IMG/VR virus record: IMGVR_UViG_3300037225_001393
Span: 1 to 42,665 of that record
Source: a virus
Length of the DNA: 42,665 bases
Reading direction: 5' to 3' (one strand)
The position numbers and the translations under genes are program-made. The notes below the pieces were generated by a model that worked only from the letters and a program-made list of their open reading frames with translations, had not been told where the DNA came from and ran no database searches. This document shows, piece after piece, positions 6,719 through 14,128 of this stretch. Position 1 is the first letter of the stretch. Every line of letters begins with the position of its first letter.

Positions 6719-7501
6719 TTATTTATTGAGCATTAAATTTCCCTTACGAATCGTCCAAAAATCTGTTGCCAAATTTGTGTTTGATATATATGAATATGGC
6801 AGGAAAAAATATCCTGCGGCTCCCCAAGAAGATCCCCAACTATTTCTAACAATCATCCAATTTTTGCTATCATCAAATCCACAGGCCATGACAGCGTGTC
6901 CTCCGAGTACTTGTTCATTTTTTGAAGGCATCGGTACAATTCCCGTATTTGCGACTTGTGTTGATTCAAAACTTTGATAAACAGTAAATCCGAAAACAAA
7001 AGGAAATCCTGAAGCTAAACAAGTTTTCATGTCTGTTGATGTTGTCAATCTTGAATAAGATGTTATCTTATGTTGTAATCCATCTTGATATGATTTTGTA
7101 TTTGGTTTGCTTTTAAATTTACTAATTATGTATGGCCAATCAGTTTCAGGACAAACACCATTCGTTGCTAATGTTTTGATTCCATCACGAAGTTGAGCTC
7201 CCGAATCCTGTTTCACAGTGCCTTCAAGTGATCTTTCATTATAATAGATAAATAATCGACTCATCATGACTGGAGATAATTTGTCAATATTTTCCAAAGT
7301 TTGAACAGCTCCGGCAAGAGCATTTGAGGTACAACTTCCCAAATTTCCTTGATCATAAACAAGCGGACATATTTTTCTTAAATCAATACTTGTTGGTAAT
7401 TTTGTCGGTGGTGTAATTGCATACATGAAATCTCTATGGTCGGGAAGATCAGGTTTCCATGTATATTTTCGTCGTGTATCTATCACATTAAATGGCCACA
7501 T
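6719..7501 (-). CDS. Papain-family (C1) cysteine protease
   Basis: 260 residues with the complete papain catalytic set: QGNLGSCTSNA with Gln51 (oxyanion hole) and Cys57 (nucleophile), GGHAVMACGFDD with His202, and VRNSWGSSWGAAGYF with Asn220. The 35 residues before the mature domain are short, so there is no full inhibitory propeptide, and no signal peptide is seen. An AAGGAG site precedes ATG 7501. C1 proteases are uncommon in phages. Placed next to tagged enzymes it may be packaged cargo or may mature other proteins. Family assignment is firm, role is inferred. Confidence 0.9.
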   Translation of the reverse strand: MWPFNVIDTRRKYTWKPDLPDHRDFMYAITPPTKLPTSIDLRKICPLVYDQGNLGSCTSNALAGAVQTLENIDKLSPVMMSRLFIYYNERSLEGTVKQDSGAQLRDGIKTLATNGVCPETDWPYIISKFKSKPNTKSYQDGLQHKITSYSRLTTSTDMKTCLASGFPFVFGFTVYQSFESTQVANTGIVPMPSKNEQVLGGHAVMACGFDDSKNWMIVRNSWGSSWGAAGYFFLPYSYISNTNLATDFWTIRKGNLMLNK

Positions 7502-7513
7502 AGAAGCTCCTTT

Positions 7514-8014
7514 TTAAAATTTTCTTTCTCTCTCTGCTGCTTTCATCAAAATAATGTGATATGCTTTTAAAAGTTCATCATCATTCATATGTCTAAATGT
7601 ATTATTCATTTCTCTTTGAACATCAGACAAAATTTCAACAGTATCATCAGGATATAAATACAAATTTCCAGCTAAAATAAACTTTGCATCATCTAGCGAA
7701 TTTTCTTTTATCAATCGTTTAAAATATTCAAATTTTAGCTTTCTTTTTCTGTCAGCAAAATTTAAGATTATTTTTTTACTCAACTTAGAAACTGAATATC
7801 CGTCCCAATTATTTAATGATTCTCTATATTGTATAATTGCCAAATAGCAAAAATGAAAAGCGTCGTATTCTTCTTTTGCTTCAACCAAGAGTCCGTTATC
7901 AGAAAAGTTTGAATTGACAAATTTGCTTCTTGATAATTGTAATATTTCTAATTGCTGCTTTTTTGATAAACAGCGCCAACCATCAAATTCAATTTTAATC
8001 TTAACAGTTTCCAT
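7514..8014 (-). CDS. Hypothetical helical protein
   Basis: 166 residues, mostly helical, with a charged middle (NFADRKRKLKFEYFKRLIKE) and no cysteines clustered for metal binding. The start at ATG 8014 has only a weak AAAGA upstream. It lies between the HExxH protein and the papain-like protease. No family is recognised. Confidence 0.6.
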   Translation of the reverse strand: METVKIKIEFDGWRCLSKKQQLEILQLSRSKFVNSNFSDNGLLVEAKEEYDAFHFCYLAIIQYRESLNNWDGYSVSKLSKKIILNFADRKRKLKFEYFKRLIKENSLDDAKFILAGNLYLYPDDTVEILSDVQREMNNTFRHMNDDELLKAYHIILMKAAERERKF

Positions 8015-8033
8015 AAATTTAATCTTTTTGAAT

Positions 8034-8594
8034 CTATTTTGATTCTTTTCTTAGCTTCATCGCTTTATCAACTAAATCTCTCCAGATTGGTTGATCTTTA
8101 TAAGCCCTGCTATATAAAAAATTGACAATTTCTTCTTTTGTGAAGCCGAAATCTAATAGTTCAATGATATGTTCTAATCTTGCTTGAATTTCACCTTCAT
8201 CAGTTACATATTTCTTATAGTCTATTTTAAATTTTCCATCATCTTCTTTTTTATTATACTGAACATCAGGAAATTCTTCAAAGATATTTTGAAAAATGTG
8301 AGTCGTTTCATGTGTTATCGGCGAATATGGACTTTCAAGATATTTTATCAAACTCTGCTCATCAGTAACATTTCTTTTTGCTAATTCCTTAAAACTAACA
8401 AAGATGCTCTTCGTTAAATGATTTGAAGCACCCTTTTCTTTTTGATCGCGTAAATAGATTTTGATGCTATTCAAAATTTCATCAATTTTTGCATCATCAA
8501 GATCAGGATATATCGTCTTTGTCCTGTCAAAGACAAATTGTCTTTTTTCAGGAATATCTTGAAATGTATAAGTCTTATCTTTGAAATTCATCAT
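8034..8594 (-). CDS. Putative HExxH zinc metallopeptidase
   Basis: 186 residues. The motif HETTH (95-99, in SPITHETTHIFQN) matches HExxH, where both His bind zinc and Glu activates water. About 35 residues later DEGEIQAR could supply the third ligand (Glu), as in small gluzincin-like enzymes. The flanks are helical and there is no signal peptide. The gene starts at ATG ATG (8594 or 8591) directly after a terminator hairpin, with only a weak ribosome site. A peptidase role is likely but the substrate is unknown; it may act with the nearby cysteine protease. Confidence 0.65.
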   Translation of the reverse strand: MMNFKDKTYTFQDIPEKRQFVFDRTKTIYPDLDDAKIDEILNSIKIYLRDQKEKGASNHLTKSIFVSFKELAKRNVTDEQSLIKYLESPYSPITHETTHIFQNIFEEFPDVQYNKKEDDGKFKIDYKKYVTDEGEIQARLEHIIELLDFGFTKEEIVNFLYSRAYKDQPIWRDLVDKAMKLRKESK

Positions 8595-8600
8595 TTTACC

Positions 8601-8634
8601 AAAAATGACCTCTTAGAGTTGTCTGAGAGGTCAT
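8601..8634 (-). terminator. Rho-independent terminator upstream of the HExxH gene
   Basis: A 9-bp stem (ATGACCTCT at 8605-8613 with AGAGGTCAT at 8626-8634, 12-base loop) is followed on the minus strand by TTTTT (8605-8601). It ends the transcript of the 639-residue protein gene and sits only a few bases before the next start codon. Confidence 0.8.
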
Positions 8635-8662
8635 CAATTTTAAAGTTAATAGATAACCATTA

Positions 8663-10582
8663 TTACTGCAAGATGCTATCTATGATCCTCGACGTGTTTT
8701 CTTTTCGAAATAACTCGACATCGAAACTGACATTTGATTGACTCATTGCGATTTGAGCATCGATATTTGTCGATCTGTCTTTCGATGCGATTTTTCCGAT
8801 ATTTCTGGAATCATCTTGTATGGCTTGTTTTAATCCAAGATTAAATTTCGAAATAAGCTCCAAATTTCCTGTTTCCTTAATTTCATTAGCAAATTTTTCG
8901 ATATAGTCCTTTGTCACTAAATTTGTTGCCTTTTCGAAAATCTTTTTTGCAGCTCTGGGTGAACGAGCGATAGGGTTATTAGAAATTAACAAACTGACTT
9001 TGTTGCATCGTCCTTTTTCATTGCAAGAACAACCTTGACATTTAGAATTCGACTTTACAGATGAAATTAATGAACTACCAACATGTTTAAGATTATTGAA
9101 AGCATCTTGCATTTCATTAGACTGACAATTTGCATAAATATTCGAATCAATAAAAATGTATCCCAATTGTCCATAATGCTTTTGCAATAAATGTTCGTTT
9201 TCAAGCAAAAACGACTTGTTAGCAAATTTCTTTGAAATTTCAGATTTTACTTCTGATAATGACTTTCCATTTGTCAACATATCAAAAGCAACCTTGTGAG
9301 GTCCGTAGCATTTGTCGATATTAGCATATTTCAATAGAAATGTCGTTGTCAGTTCTTTTCCATAGACTTTTGTCAAAGATTTACAAATCGTAGAAAAAGA
9401 CTTCCCACGATTCAATAATCCAGCCACAAAACTTGCAATCTTTGTCAGTTTGGATTCTATACTTTCTGACGCAGAAACAGAGGGCAAAACTTCTCTGTTT
9501 GCATCAGTACTGGGTTGAACAGCAACATTGCTAACATATGAGAAATTCTGTGAATTTTCTTTTTGTAAAAATCCTGCGTATTTCTTAATATCATCTCTGT
9601 ATTCTTCATAAAAACTATTGAATGCTTTTCTTCCGTAGACTTTCTTAATTGCAATTTTGATTTTTATTGCAGAACTGCCTTTACGAAGCATCTGTTTATA
9701 AAGATCTAGAATCTCTTCATGTTTAGCTAAAATTTTTCTGCAGCTATTTTTATTGTCATTATTTTCTTTGTTAATCGTTACATCAAGGGTATTGACATCT
9801 TCAACTGCTAACTTAGTCATTTTGCTATCTACTCGTCCTCTTGCTCTGCGAATTTTGCCCAATGAAAAAACAAATGACAATGTTTCTTTCAAAGGGTCTT
9901 GATCTTCAAGCTTCTTTGAAACTTCATCAATTTCTTCTTTTGAAACAAAATCTAACTTCGCCAATTTATTGACGATTTCTTTCGCAGAACTCTTGGTTAT
10001 TGATTGAACTTTGGATGTAAGAACTAACGATTTTACATCTTCATCATCTTTCAAATTTGCAAATCCCAAAGATGAATACTTATTAAGTTCAACTTGAACA
10101 GACGCTTCCATGAATTTTCTAACAATATCACCGGGATATTTTTTGTTCAGAATTTTTTGAATTTCATTAGGATGTTTTCCTTCATACAGCAAGCTATTGA
10201 AATCTTTTTCAATTTTGTCTAACTGAGTTGCAATGAAAGTCCTTTTCTTTTTATCAGCAGTATGGCGATTCATATTGCCTGGTTCACGATCAACATCGAC
10301 AGATTCATACGAATGATATAACGCAGTTTTTGATTCTGGTTTAAAATTCATGTCGATAGGGTCGATATCTTCGATCTGGTCATCAGGTACTGTATCAGTC
10401 ATTTGAGTTGTTTCAGTATCTTCAGCTAATTTGCTCAAAAATTCTGACATCGTTGAAGTTCTTTCTTCAACAATACCCGAAATACCACGATCATAGATAC
10501 TATTAATTGATTGAGTTGAATCAATCGTTGTATCTTCGGCTAACTTATCTAACCAATTGGGTTCACGTTCAATCTTGCCCAT
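8663..10582 (-). CDS. Large tagged protein of unknown function
   Basis: 639 residues. The start MGKIEREPNWLDKLAEDT carries the tag shared with the genes at 11043 and 11345; a second copy of its core (EFLSKLAEDT) lies at 47-56. The rest is mainly helical and charged, with repeated stretches about length and shape of KxxxxKKxYGxxxxxxFxxEY (near 315 and again near 420-450), which may be a degenerate repeat domain. A cysteine cluster (CQGCSCNEKGRC) lies near residue 525 and may bind metal. GGGAG precedes ATG 10582. Candidate internal virion protein by analogy with tagged T4 head proteins; this is inference. Confidence 0.7.
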   Translation of the reverse strand: MGKIEREPNWLDKLAEDTTIDSTQSINSIYDRGISGIVEERTSTMSEFLSKLAEDTETTQMTDTVPDDQIEDIDPIDMNFKPESKTALYHSYESVDVDREPGNMNRHTADKKKRTFIATQLDKIEKDFNSLLYEGKHPNEIQKILNKKYPGDIVRKFMEASVQVELNKYSSLGFANLKDDEDVKSLVLTSKVQSITKSSAKEIVNKLAKLDFVSKEEIDEVSKKLEDQDPLKETLSFVFSLGKIRRARGRVDSKMTKLAVEDVNTLDVTINKENNDNKNSCRKILAKHEEILDLYKQMLRKGSSAIKIKIAIKKVYGRKAFNSFYEEYRDDIKKYAGFLQKENSQNFSYVSNVAVQPSTDANREVLPSVSASESIESKLTKIASFVAGLLNRGKSFSTICKSLTKVYGKELTTTFLLKYANIDKCYGPHKVAFDMLTNGKSLSEVKSEISKKFANKSFLLENEHLLQKHYGQLGYIFIDSNIYANCQSNEMQDAFNNLKHVGSSLISSVKSNSKCQGCSCNEKGRCNKVSLLISNNPIARSPRAAKKIFEKATNLVTKDYIEKFANEIKETGNLELISKFNLGLKQAIQDDSRNIGKIASKDRSTNIDAQIAMSQSNVSFDVELFRKENTSRIIDSILQ

Positions 10583-10654
10583 TCATGTCTCCCTTTGTTA
10601 AGCTTCTCCCTGCAAGTTTTTCCTGCAAGTCAATTGAAGCATTGTTAAGTAAAT

Positions 10655-10843
10655 TTAAAACCAAGCGATTGTTCTTGTATTATTCCATCTGGGTTTTTCA
10701 CCGAATTGTTTAATTCCCTCTGAATCAACCACGTCATAAAAACGTTTCGACAGATAAATGTAAGTTTCACCAGCATCATAACTTTTCGAATCGACAAACG
10801 GATCCTTTAAATTAAATTTCACAGTAAATTGAAATTCAAAATA
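10655..10843 (-). pseudogene. 3' fragment of a frameshifted tagged protein
   Basis: This 62-codon open frame (YFEFQFTVKFNLKDPF...RTIAWF) follows TGA at 10846-10844 and has no own start or ribosome site. It reads as the missing C-terminus of the tagged protein starting at 11043: adding one base near 10844 joins SYRGPD to YFEFQFTV and gives a protein of about 129 residues with a beta-rich end. The rest of the gap down to the next gene (10583-10654) holds a direct repeat CCTGCAAG. Confidence 0.55.
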
Positions 10844-11043
10844 TCAGGACCTCTGTAACTTTTCTTTCCAAGACTGCAATAGACTAATTTTGAAGTTACT
10901 GAAGACATGAAATTGCTTATGGCAACCGAAAATTCTGCTTCGTCAGCAAAAGTTTTCGCAGCAGCTTTCTTTTTTGATGCTGATTTTATAGTGTCTTCAG
11001 CTAATTTATCCAGCCAATTTGGTTCTTGATTGATTTTGCTCAT
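10819..11043 (-). CDS. Tagged protein, 5' part (frameshifted)
   Basis: Starts at ATG 11043 (MSKINQEPNWLDKLAEDT). The first 22 residues differ from those of the next upstream gene product at only three positions. After the tag is a short Lys/Ala linker and then SVAISNFMSSVTSKLVYCSLGKKSYRGPD, after which the frame runs into NILNFNLL-type sequence and TGA. The better continuation is in another frame (10655-10843). The open part codes for 74 residues. Function unknown. Confidence 0.6.
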   Translation of the reverse strand: MSKINQEPNWLDKLAEDTIKSASKKKAAAKTFADEAEFSVAISNFMSSVTSKLVYCSLGKKSYRGPDILNFNLL

Positions 11044-11063
11044 TTGATTTCTCACTTTATTAG

Positions 11064-11345
11064 TTAATTATTTTCTTTCGGCATTTCACGAGCTATACTT
11101 TTTGCAAGCTCTTTCCATTTAATCGTTCCTAACGAAAACAAAGCGTCCATTATTACGGCTTTCAATGCTTTATCATGAATTGAATCATTTACTTCATCTT
11201 TCATGAAATCTTTTACTTCTTTTTCAGACCAGTCAGCAGCATTGGCAATACGATTCCGTCGATCTGCCCTTTTGTCAGAAGCGGACTTCATCGTATCTTC
11301 GGCTAATTTGTCTAGCCAAGTCGGACTTTGATTAATTTTACTCAT
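11064..11345 (-). CDS. Small tagged protein
   Basis: 93 residues from ATG 11345 with AAGGAG upstream. It opens MSKINQSPTWLDKLAEDT, then MKSASDKRADRR and a helical body (WSEKEVKDFMKDEVNDSIHD, then ALFSLGTIKWKELAKSIA). The tag matches its neighbour at 11043 while the bodies are unrelated. This pattern, one leader on different bodies, is what a sorting signal would produce. The body may be a small helical bundle. Confidence 0.7.
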   Translation of the reverse strand: MSKINQSPTWLDKLAEDTMKSASDKRADRRNRIANAADWSEKEVKDFMKDEVNDSIHDKALKAVIMDALFSLGTIKWKELAKSIAREMPKENN

Positions 11346-11379
11346 TTTATTTCTCCTTAGCTTAAGTTCTTTTTATAGT

Positions 11380-11817
11380 TTATCTATCAGAAATTCCACC
11401 CTCAACTTCTTTAAAAACTCTCATGACATGCTTTTTATCATCAGAAATTTTCCAAAAATCACTTGTCTTAAGGTCTTGATAAACATCTTTATCGGCTCTG
11501 TTGAAAACTCCAGCTTGCCTTAAAAGATGAGCGGTTCGAAGCGTCATTTTATTCGCATCTTTTTTCACTTTATTGAGCCCTTCAAAAAAGTCTGTTATAA
11601 CTTCTTTGGGACTATCTCCGCTTTCGATTCTGTCATTATGCTCTTTGACATAAGAATTGGGAATATCTTCGCTTTTGTCAAATTTCTTTAATAAATTTGT
11701 CGCATCTTCTTTCGTTTCGACACCGTTTTCTTGTGCCTTTTTCAGACCAATCAAATTTCCCCTTTTACCAAAAATCAGCTTATCAACAAATTCTGAGTTA
11801 CCATCACGTTGAAACAT
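11380..11817 (-). CDS. Hypothetical protein with FVDKL-type N-terminus
   Basis: 145 residues, charged, helical. It opens MFQRDGNSEFVDKLIFGKRG, a looser version of the tag (FVDKL in place of WLDKL). Downstream it has ATNLLKKFDKSEDIPNSYV and LRTAHLLRQAGVFNRADKDVY. AAAGGAGC precedes ATG 11817, and that site lies inside the end of the small gene at 11819-11980. No family recognised. Confidence 0.65.
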   Translation of the reverse strand: MFQRDGNSEFVDKLIFGKRGNLIGLKKAQENGVETKEDATNLLKKFDKSEDIPNSYVKEHNDRIESGDSPKEVITDFFEGLNKVKKDANKMTLRTAHLLRQAGVFNRADKDVYQDLKTSDFWKISDDKKHVMRVFKEVEGGISDR

Positions 11818-11818
11818 T

Positions 11819-11980
11819 TTATGCTCCTTTATTCAAATTAAATAGTTCGTCTGCAAATGAAATAGGCTCTTTCGGAGCCTCAGCTTTGATTGATTCTTTT
11901 TTTACTTCTGCTTTTTTGTCCTGATATCCTAACTCTTCAAAAACTCTGTTTGTAAAGTCTGATACTGGTTCTAATCTCAT
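11819..11980 (-). CDS. Small acidic protein, 53 aa
   Basis: ATG 11980 has GGAGG 6 bases upstream and overlaps the previous stop as ATGA. The product runs MRLEPVSDFTNRVFEELG, a Lys/Glu-rich middle, then PISFADELFNLNKGA. The two ends each hold a short amphipathic segment (DFTNRVFEEL, SFADELFNL) like the tag cores of its neighbours. It ends one base before the next start. Good start signals and tight packing make it real; function unknown. Confidence 0.65.
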   Translation of the reverse strand: MRLEPVSDFTNRVFEELGYQDKKAEVKKESIKAEAPKEPISFADELFNLNKGA

Positions 11981-12168
11981 ATATTTTTCCTCCGCAATAA
12001 TTTATTTCCTTTTCTTTTCCATACATTGGGTAATGCTACATCTTTAAATGGGTCTTCTTTTTTGAATTCCATGTTGACACGATCAAAATACATAGCACCA
12101 GCACTTTTCTGAATTTCAGAAGTAATTTGATCGACGAATTTAGATTGTCCGGGTCTTGATATTTCCAT
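11977..12168 (-). CDS. Small hypothetical protein with FVDQI-type N-terminus
   Basis: 63 residues: MEISRPGQSKFVDQITSEIQ, then KSAGAMYFDRV and a basic tail (KRKGNKLLRRKNI). The start fits the tag family (FVDQI, and KSAG like KSAS in the neighbours). It lies two bases after the previous gene and overlaps the next by ATGA. Confidence 0.6.
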   Translation of the reverse strand: MEISRPGQSKFVDQITSEIQKSAGAMYFDRVNMEFKKEDPFKDVALPNVWKRKGNKLLRRKNI

Positions 12169-12170
12169 GA

Positions 12171-12722
12171 TTAAAATGCACCGTTTATTTCATAGTTTAT
12201 TTTTGCGTTACCAGATTCAACATCATCAAAGATTAAATTAGATTTGAAAATTTTGTCATTCAAATCTGCCTTCAATGTTTTGTATTCATTTTTCAAATAT
12301 GCGAAAATTTTGTTTTTTATTTTGATTGAATCGTTCTTTGTCACTTCAATTCGATTCGCTTTACGAAGATTTGACATATCTTTCTTAAAATTGACAATTA
12401 TCGTTCCAGAAATTTTATTAGCTTCAACATCTTTCTTATAAATACTTTCATCTTCTTTAATATCAATGTTATCAATATTATCAGTCTCTTGATATTCCAT
12501 TTCCTCTACTTTATCTGCTATTTCTTCAAGTGAAGCCTTCAAATTTTGAGCATATGAACGAAGAGCATCAGGTGAAGCTATAAGAATACCTTTACTGGCC
12601 TGTTTCATTTTCATCAAATCACGAACTGATTTGACAATGATATCATTAGAAAATCCGGCAATGACACTCTTTAAGATTGCTTTTACGAAATTGGGTTCAT
12701 TTTGCTGAGTTAAAATATTCAT
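12171..12722 (-). CDS. Hypothetical protein with FVKAI-type N-terminus
   Basis: 183 residues. It opens MNILTQQNEPNFVKAILKSV, related in layout to the tag family (xxPNFVKAIxKS). A helical segment (DALRSYAQNLKASLEEIADKVEEMEY) is followed by an acidic linker and a basic alpha/beta-looking end (ISGTIIVNFKKDMSNLRKANRIEV). The start overlaps the upstream stop as ATGA. No family recognised. Confidence 0.6.
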   Translation of the reverse strand: MNILTQQNEPNFVKAILKSVIAGFSNDIIVKSVRDLMKMKQASKGILIASPDALRSYAQNLKASLEEIADKVEEMEYQETDNIDNIDIKEDESIYKKDVEANKISGTIIVNFKKDMSNLRKANRIEVTKNDSIKIKNKIFAYLKNEYKTLKADLNDKIFKSNLIFDDVESGNAKINYEINGAF

Positions 12723-13162
12723 GCTTTAGCCTTTTGTTTTTGTTTTTCCAATGCTTTAGCTCTCATTTCTTTTTCGACGTATTTTATAGTAAAGTGAAGA
12801 GCATTATATGCAATTGCAATTTTCCATGGACTTTTTGGCATTAAACCGATCAACATCGTCTGAGCAACCTTTAATGTCTTTAATACAGCCTTTGTATAAA
12901 AATCCATTTCAGGTTCAGGTTCATCTTTTTTTTCAGTGGCTGTTTTAGTTAGTTGTTCGCATTCATCTATTTCATTACAAACGTTCGCGATTAATTCAAC
13001 TGCATTCAATACATGTTCATCGTCGCATTTTGATACAACTTTCGAATTGACAAAACAATTTAACGAAATATGCTTTTTCGATAATTCATTGATTGCAGAC
13101 TGATATACATGACCCACGTCATTATCGATAATTTGAGCAAAAATTTGATGTTTAACAGACAC
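12719..13162 (-). CDS. Hypothetical protein with C-terminal hydrophobic region
   Basis: 147 residues from GTG 13162 with AGAGG upstream. The N-terminal half is helical with scattered cysteines. Residues about 105-130 (VAQTMLIGLMPKSPWKIAIAY) are moderately hydrophobic but interrupted by charged and Pro residues, so a membrane segment is uncertain. The end is basic. A motif nearly identical to one upstream of the IS607 gene lies at 13195-13217, possibly its promoter. Function unknown. Confidence 0.6.
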   Translation of the reverse strand: MSVKHQIFAQIIDNDVGHVYQSAINELSKKHISLNCFVNSKVVSKCDDEHVLNAVELIANVCNEIDECEQLTKTATEKKDEPEPEMDFYTKAVLKTLKVAQTMLIGLMPKSPWKIAIAYNALHFTIKYVEKEMRAKALEKQKQKAKA

Positions 13163-13194
13163 TGAAAAACCTCTTGTTTAAAGAATACTCCAAG

Positions 13195-13217
13195 ATAAAA
13201 ACTTTAGAAAATTTTAT
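13195..13217 (-). promoter_or_regulatory. Candidate promoter motif shared with 39508-39530
   Basis: Read on the minus strand, this 23-base AT-rich segment (core TTTTCTAAAGT) matches 39508-39530 (read on the plus strand) at 22 of 23 bases. Each copy lies upstream of a gene in the matching direction (12719-13162 here, the IS607 recombinase there). It overlaps the stop codon of the sigma-like gene. Confidence 0.35.
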
Positions 13218-13930
13218 GAAACATCTATTTCGGGTAAAACTGGCTTTTTCGACTGTGTGTGATATAAAGAATTATATTTACGAAGTAAAGTAAATACTTT
13301 AAGATACATTTTCGATTGATCTGCGACATAATTGTCATAAGATAATGTTAATTCTTTCATTTTTTTCAATCCGAGTCTGAATCTTGAACCAATCGCTTCG
13401 TATGGAATAAACTTTTTACCTTCCATTTTTGCTATTTTAACTGCAATTTTTCGCATATCATGAACTTTAAAATACTCTACCATTGCAGTTTTTTGTTTTT
13501 TTGTCACATGTTTAGTAAGAAAATTTTCCATGTCCTCGATATTTATATTTCTGAAGAAATGCATCATTTTAATTCTTGTCAATGCTCTGTTCTTATAATA
13601 ACAAATCATTTCTTGTGAAACGTGCAAAATTCTTCCGATTGTTTCTTGTTTCCTTTTTAAATAGAAAAACATCACGATGACTTGTTTTTCAATTTCCGGC
13701 AACATGTTATCGATGATGTACTTAATTTCTTCAATTCTTTTCTTTATTTCATAGTCATCAGTATGTTCCTGATTAGCATAAAGACCTTCAAAATCAGCAA
13801 AAAACAATTCGATTAGACGATTGTCAACACTTACCTCGCGTCTATTAAAATTATTATAGCCGCCCGATTGTTCAGCGTATTGAATGAAACTACGCTTATC
13901 AGCTTTGAATGAATCGCTATCAAAATTCAT
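13214..13930 (-). CDS. Sigma-region-4-like helix-turn-helix protein
   Basis: 238 residues from ATG 13930, which overlaps the previous gene's end. Residues 77-121 (LPEIEKQVIVMFFYLKRKQE, then TIGRILHVSQEMICYYKNRA) fit the region-4 HTH of sigma-70 factors, where a stretch of the form LPxxExxVxxxxY...SxxxIAxxLxxSxxxVxxxxxRAL contacts the -35 box. No region 2 is visible, so it would not be a full sigma by itself; the C-terminal 110 residues are basic and helical. It may regulate a phage gene class or work with the region-2 protein at 28110. Confidence is good for HTH, moderate for sigma kinship. Confidence 0.65.
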   Translation of the reverse strand: MNFDSDSFKADKRSFIQYAEQSGGYNNFNRREVSVDNRLIELFFADFEGLYANQEHTDDYEIKKRIEEIKYIIDNMLPEIEKQVIVMFFYLKRKQETIGRILHVSQEMICYYKNRALTRIKMMHFFRNINIEDMENFLTKHVTKKQKTAMVEYFKVHDMRKIAVKIAKMEGKKFIPYEAIGSRFRLGLKKMKELTLSYDNYVADQSKMYLKVFTLLRKYNSLYHTQSKKPVLPEIDVS

Positions 13931-14078
13931 TTTTTTGTTCAGATTCGAGTTTCGCTTTGCATTCAGTACATATTGACTGTCCATTAACAAAAAATTCAGC
14001 TTTCCTAGCTCCGCAAATTTGGCACATTTCATCAACAACTGCCATGGGTTGCGGAGATCCAGTTTTTAAAAAGCTCAT
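13920..14078 (-). CDS. Small zinc-ribbon protein
   Basis: 52 residues from ATG 14078, chosen for its strong GGGAGG site; a longer reading from 14102 lacks one. Two CxxC pairs (CQIC and CTEC) about 20 residues apart form a treble-clef or ribbon zinc site. It is coupled to the sigma-like gene, whose start overlaps its end, so a joint role in transcription is possible. Confidence 0.7.
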   Translation of the reverse strand: MSFLKTGSPQPMAVVDEMCQICGARKAEFFVNGQSICTECKAKLESEQKNEF

Positions 14079-14104
14079 AATGACCTCCCTTTCTATCAGC
14101 AAAT

Positions 14105-14116
14105 CATATAAATAGA
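14105..14116 (-). promoter_or_regulatory. Repeated CATATAAATAGA motif
   Basis: The 12-mer CATATAAATAGA (plus-strand reading) sits 27 bases upstream of the zinc-ribbon start and is repeated at 39478-39489, also in an intergenic gap. On the plus strand it contains TATAAATA, the T4 late-promoter box, but no plus-strand gene follows here. It may be a minus-strand promoter part (TCTATTTATATG). Weak evidence. Confidence 0.25.
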
Positions 14117-14128
14117 TTAGAAACTTCG

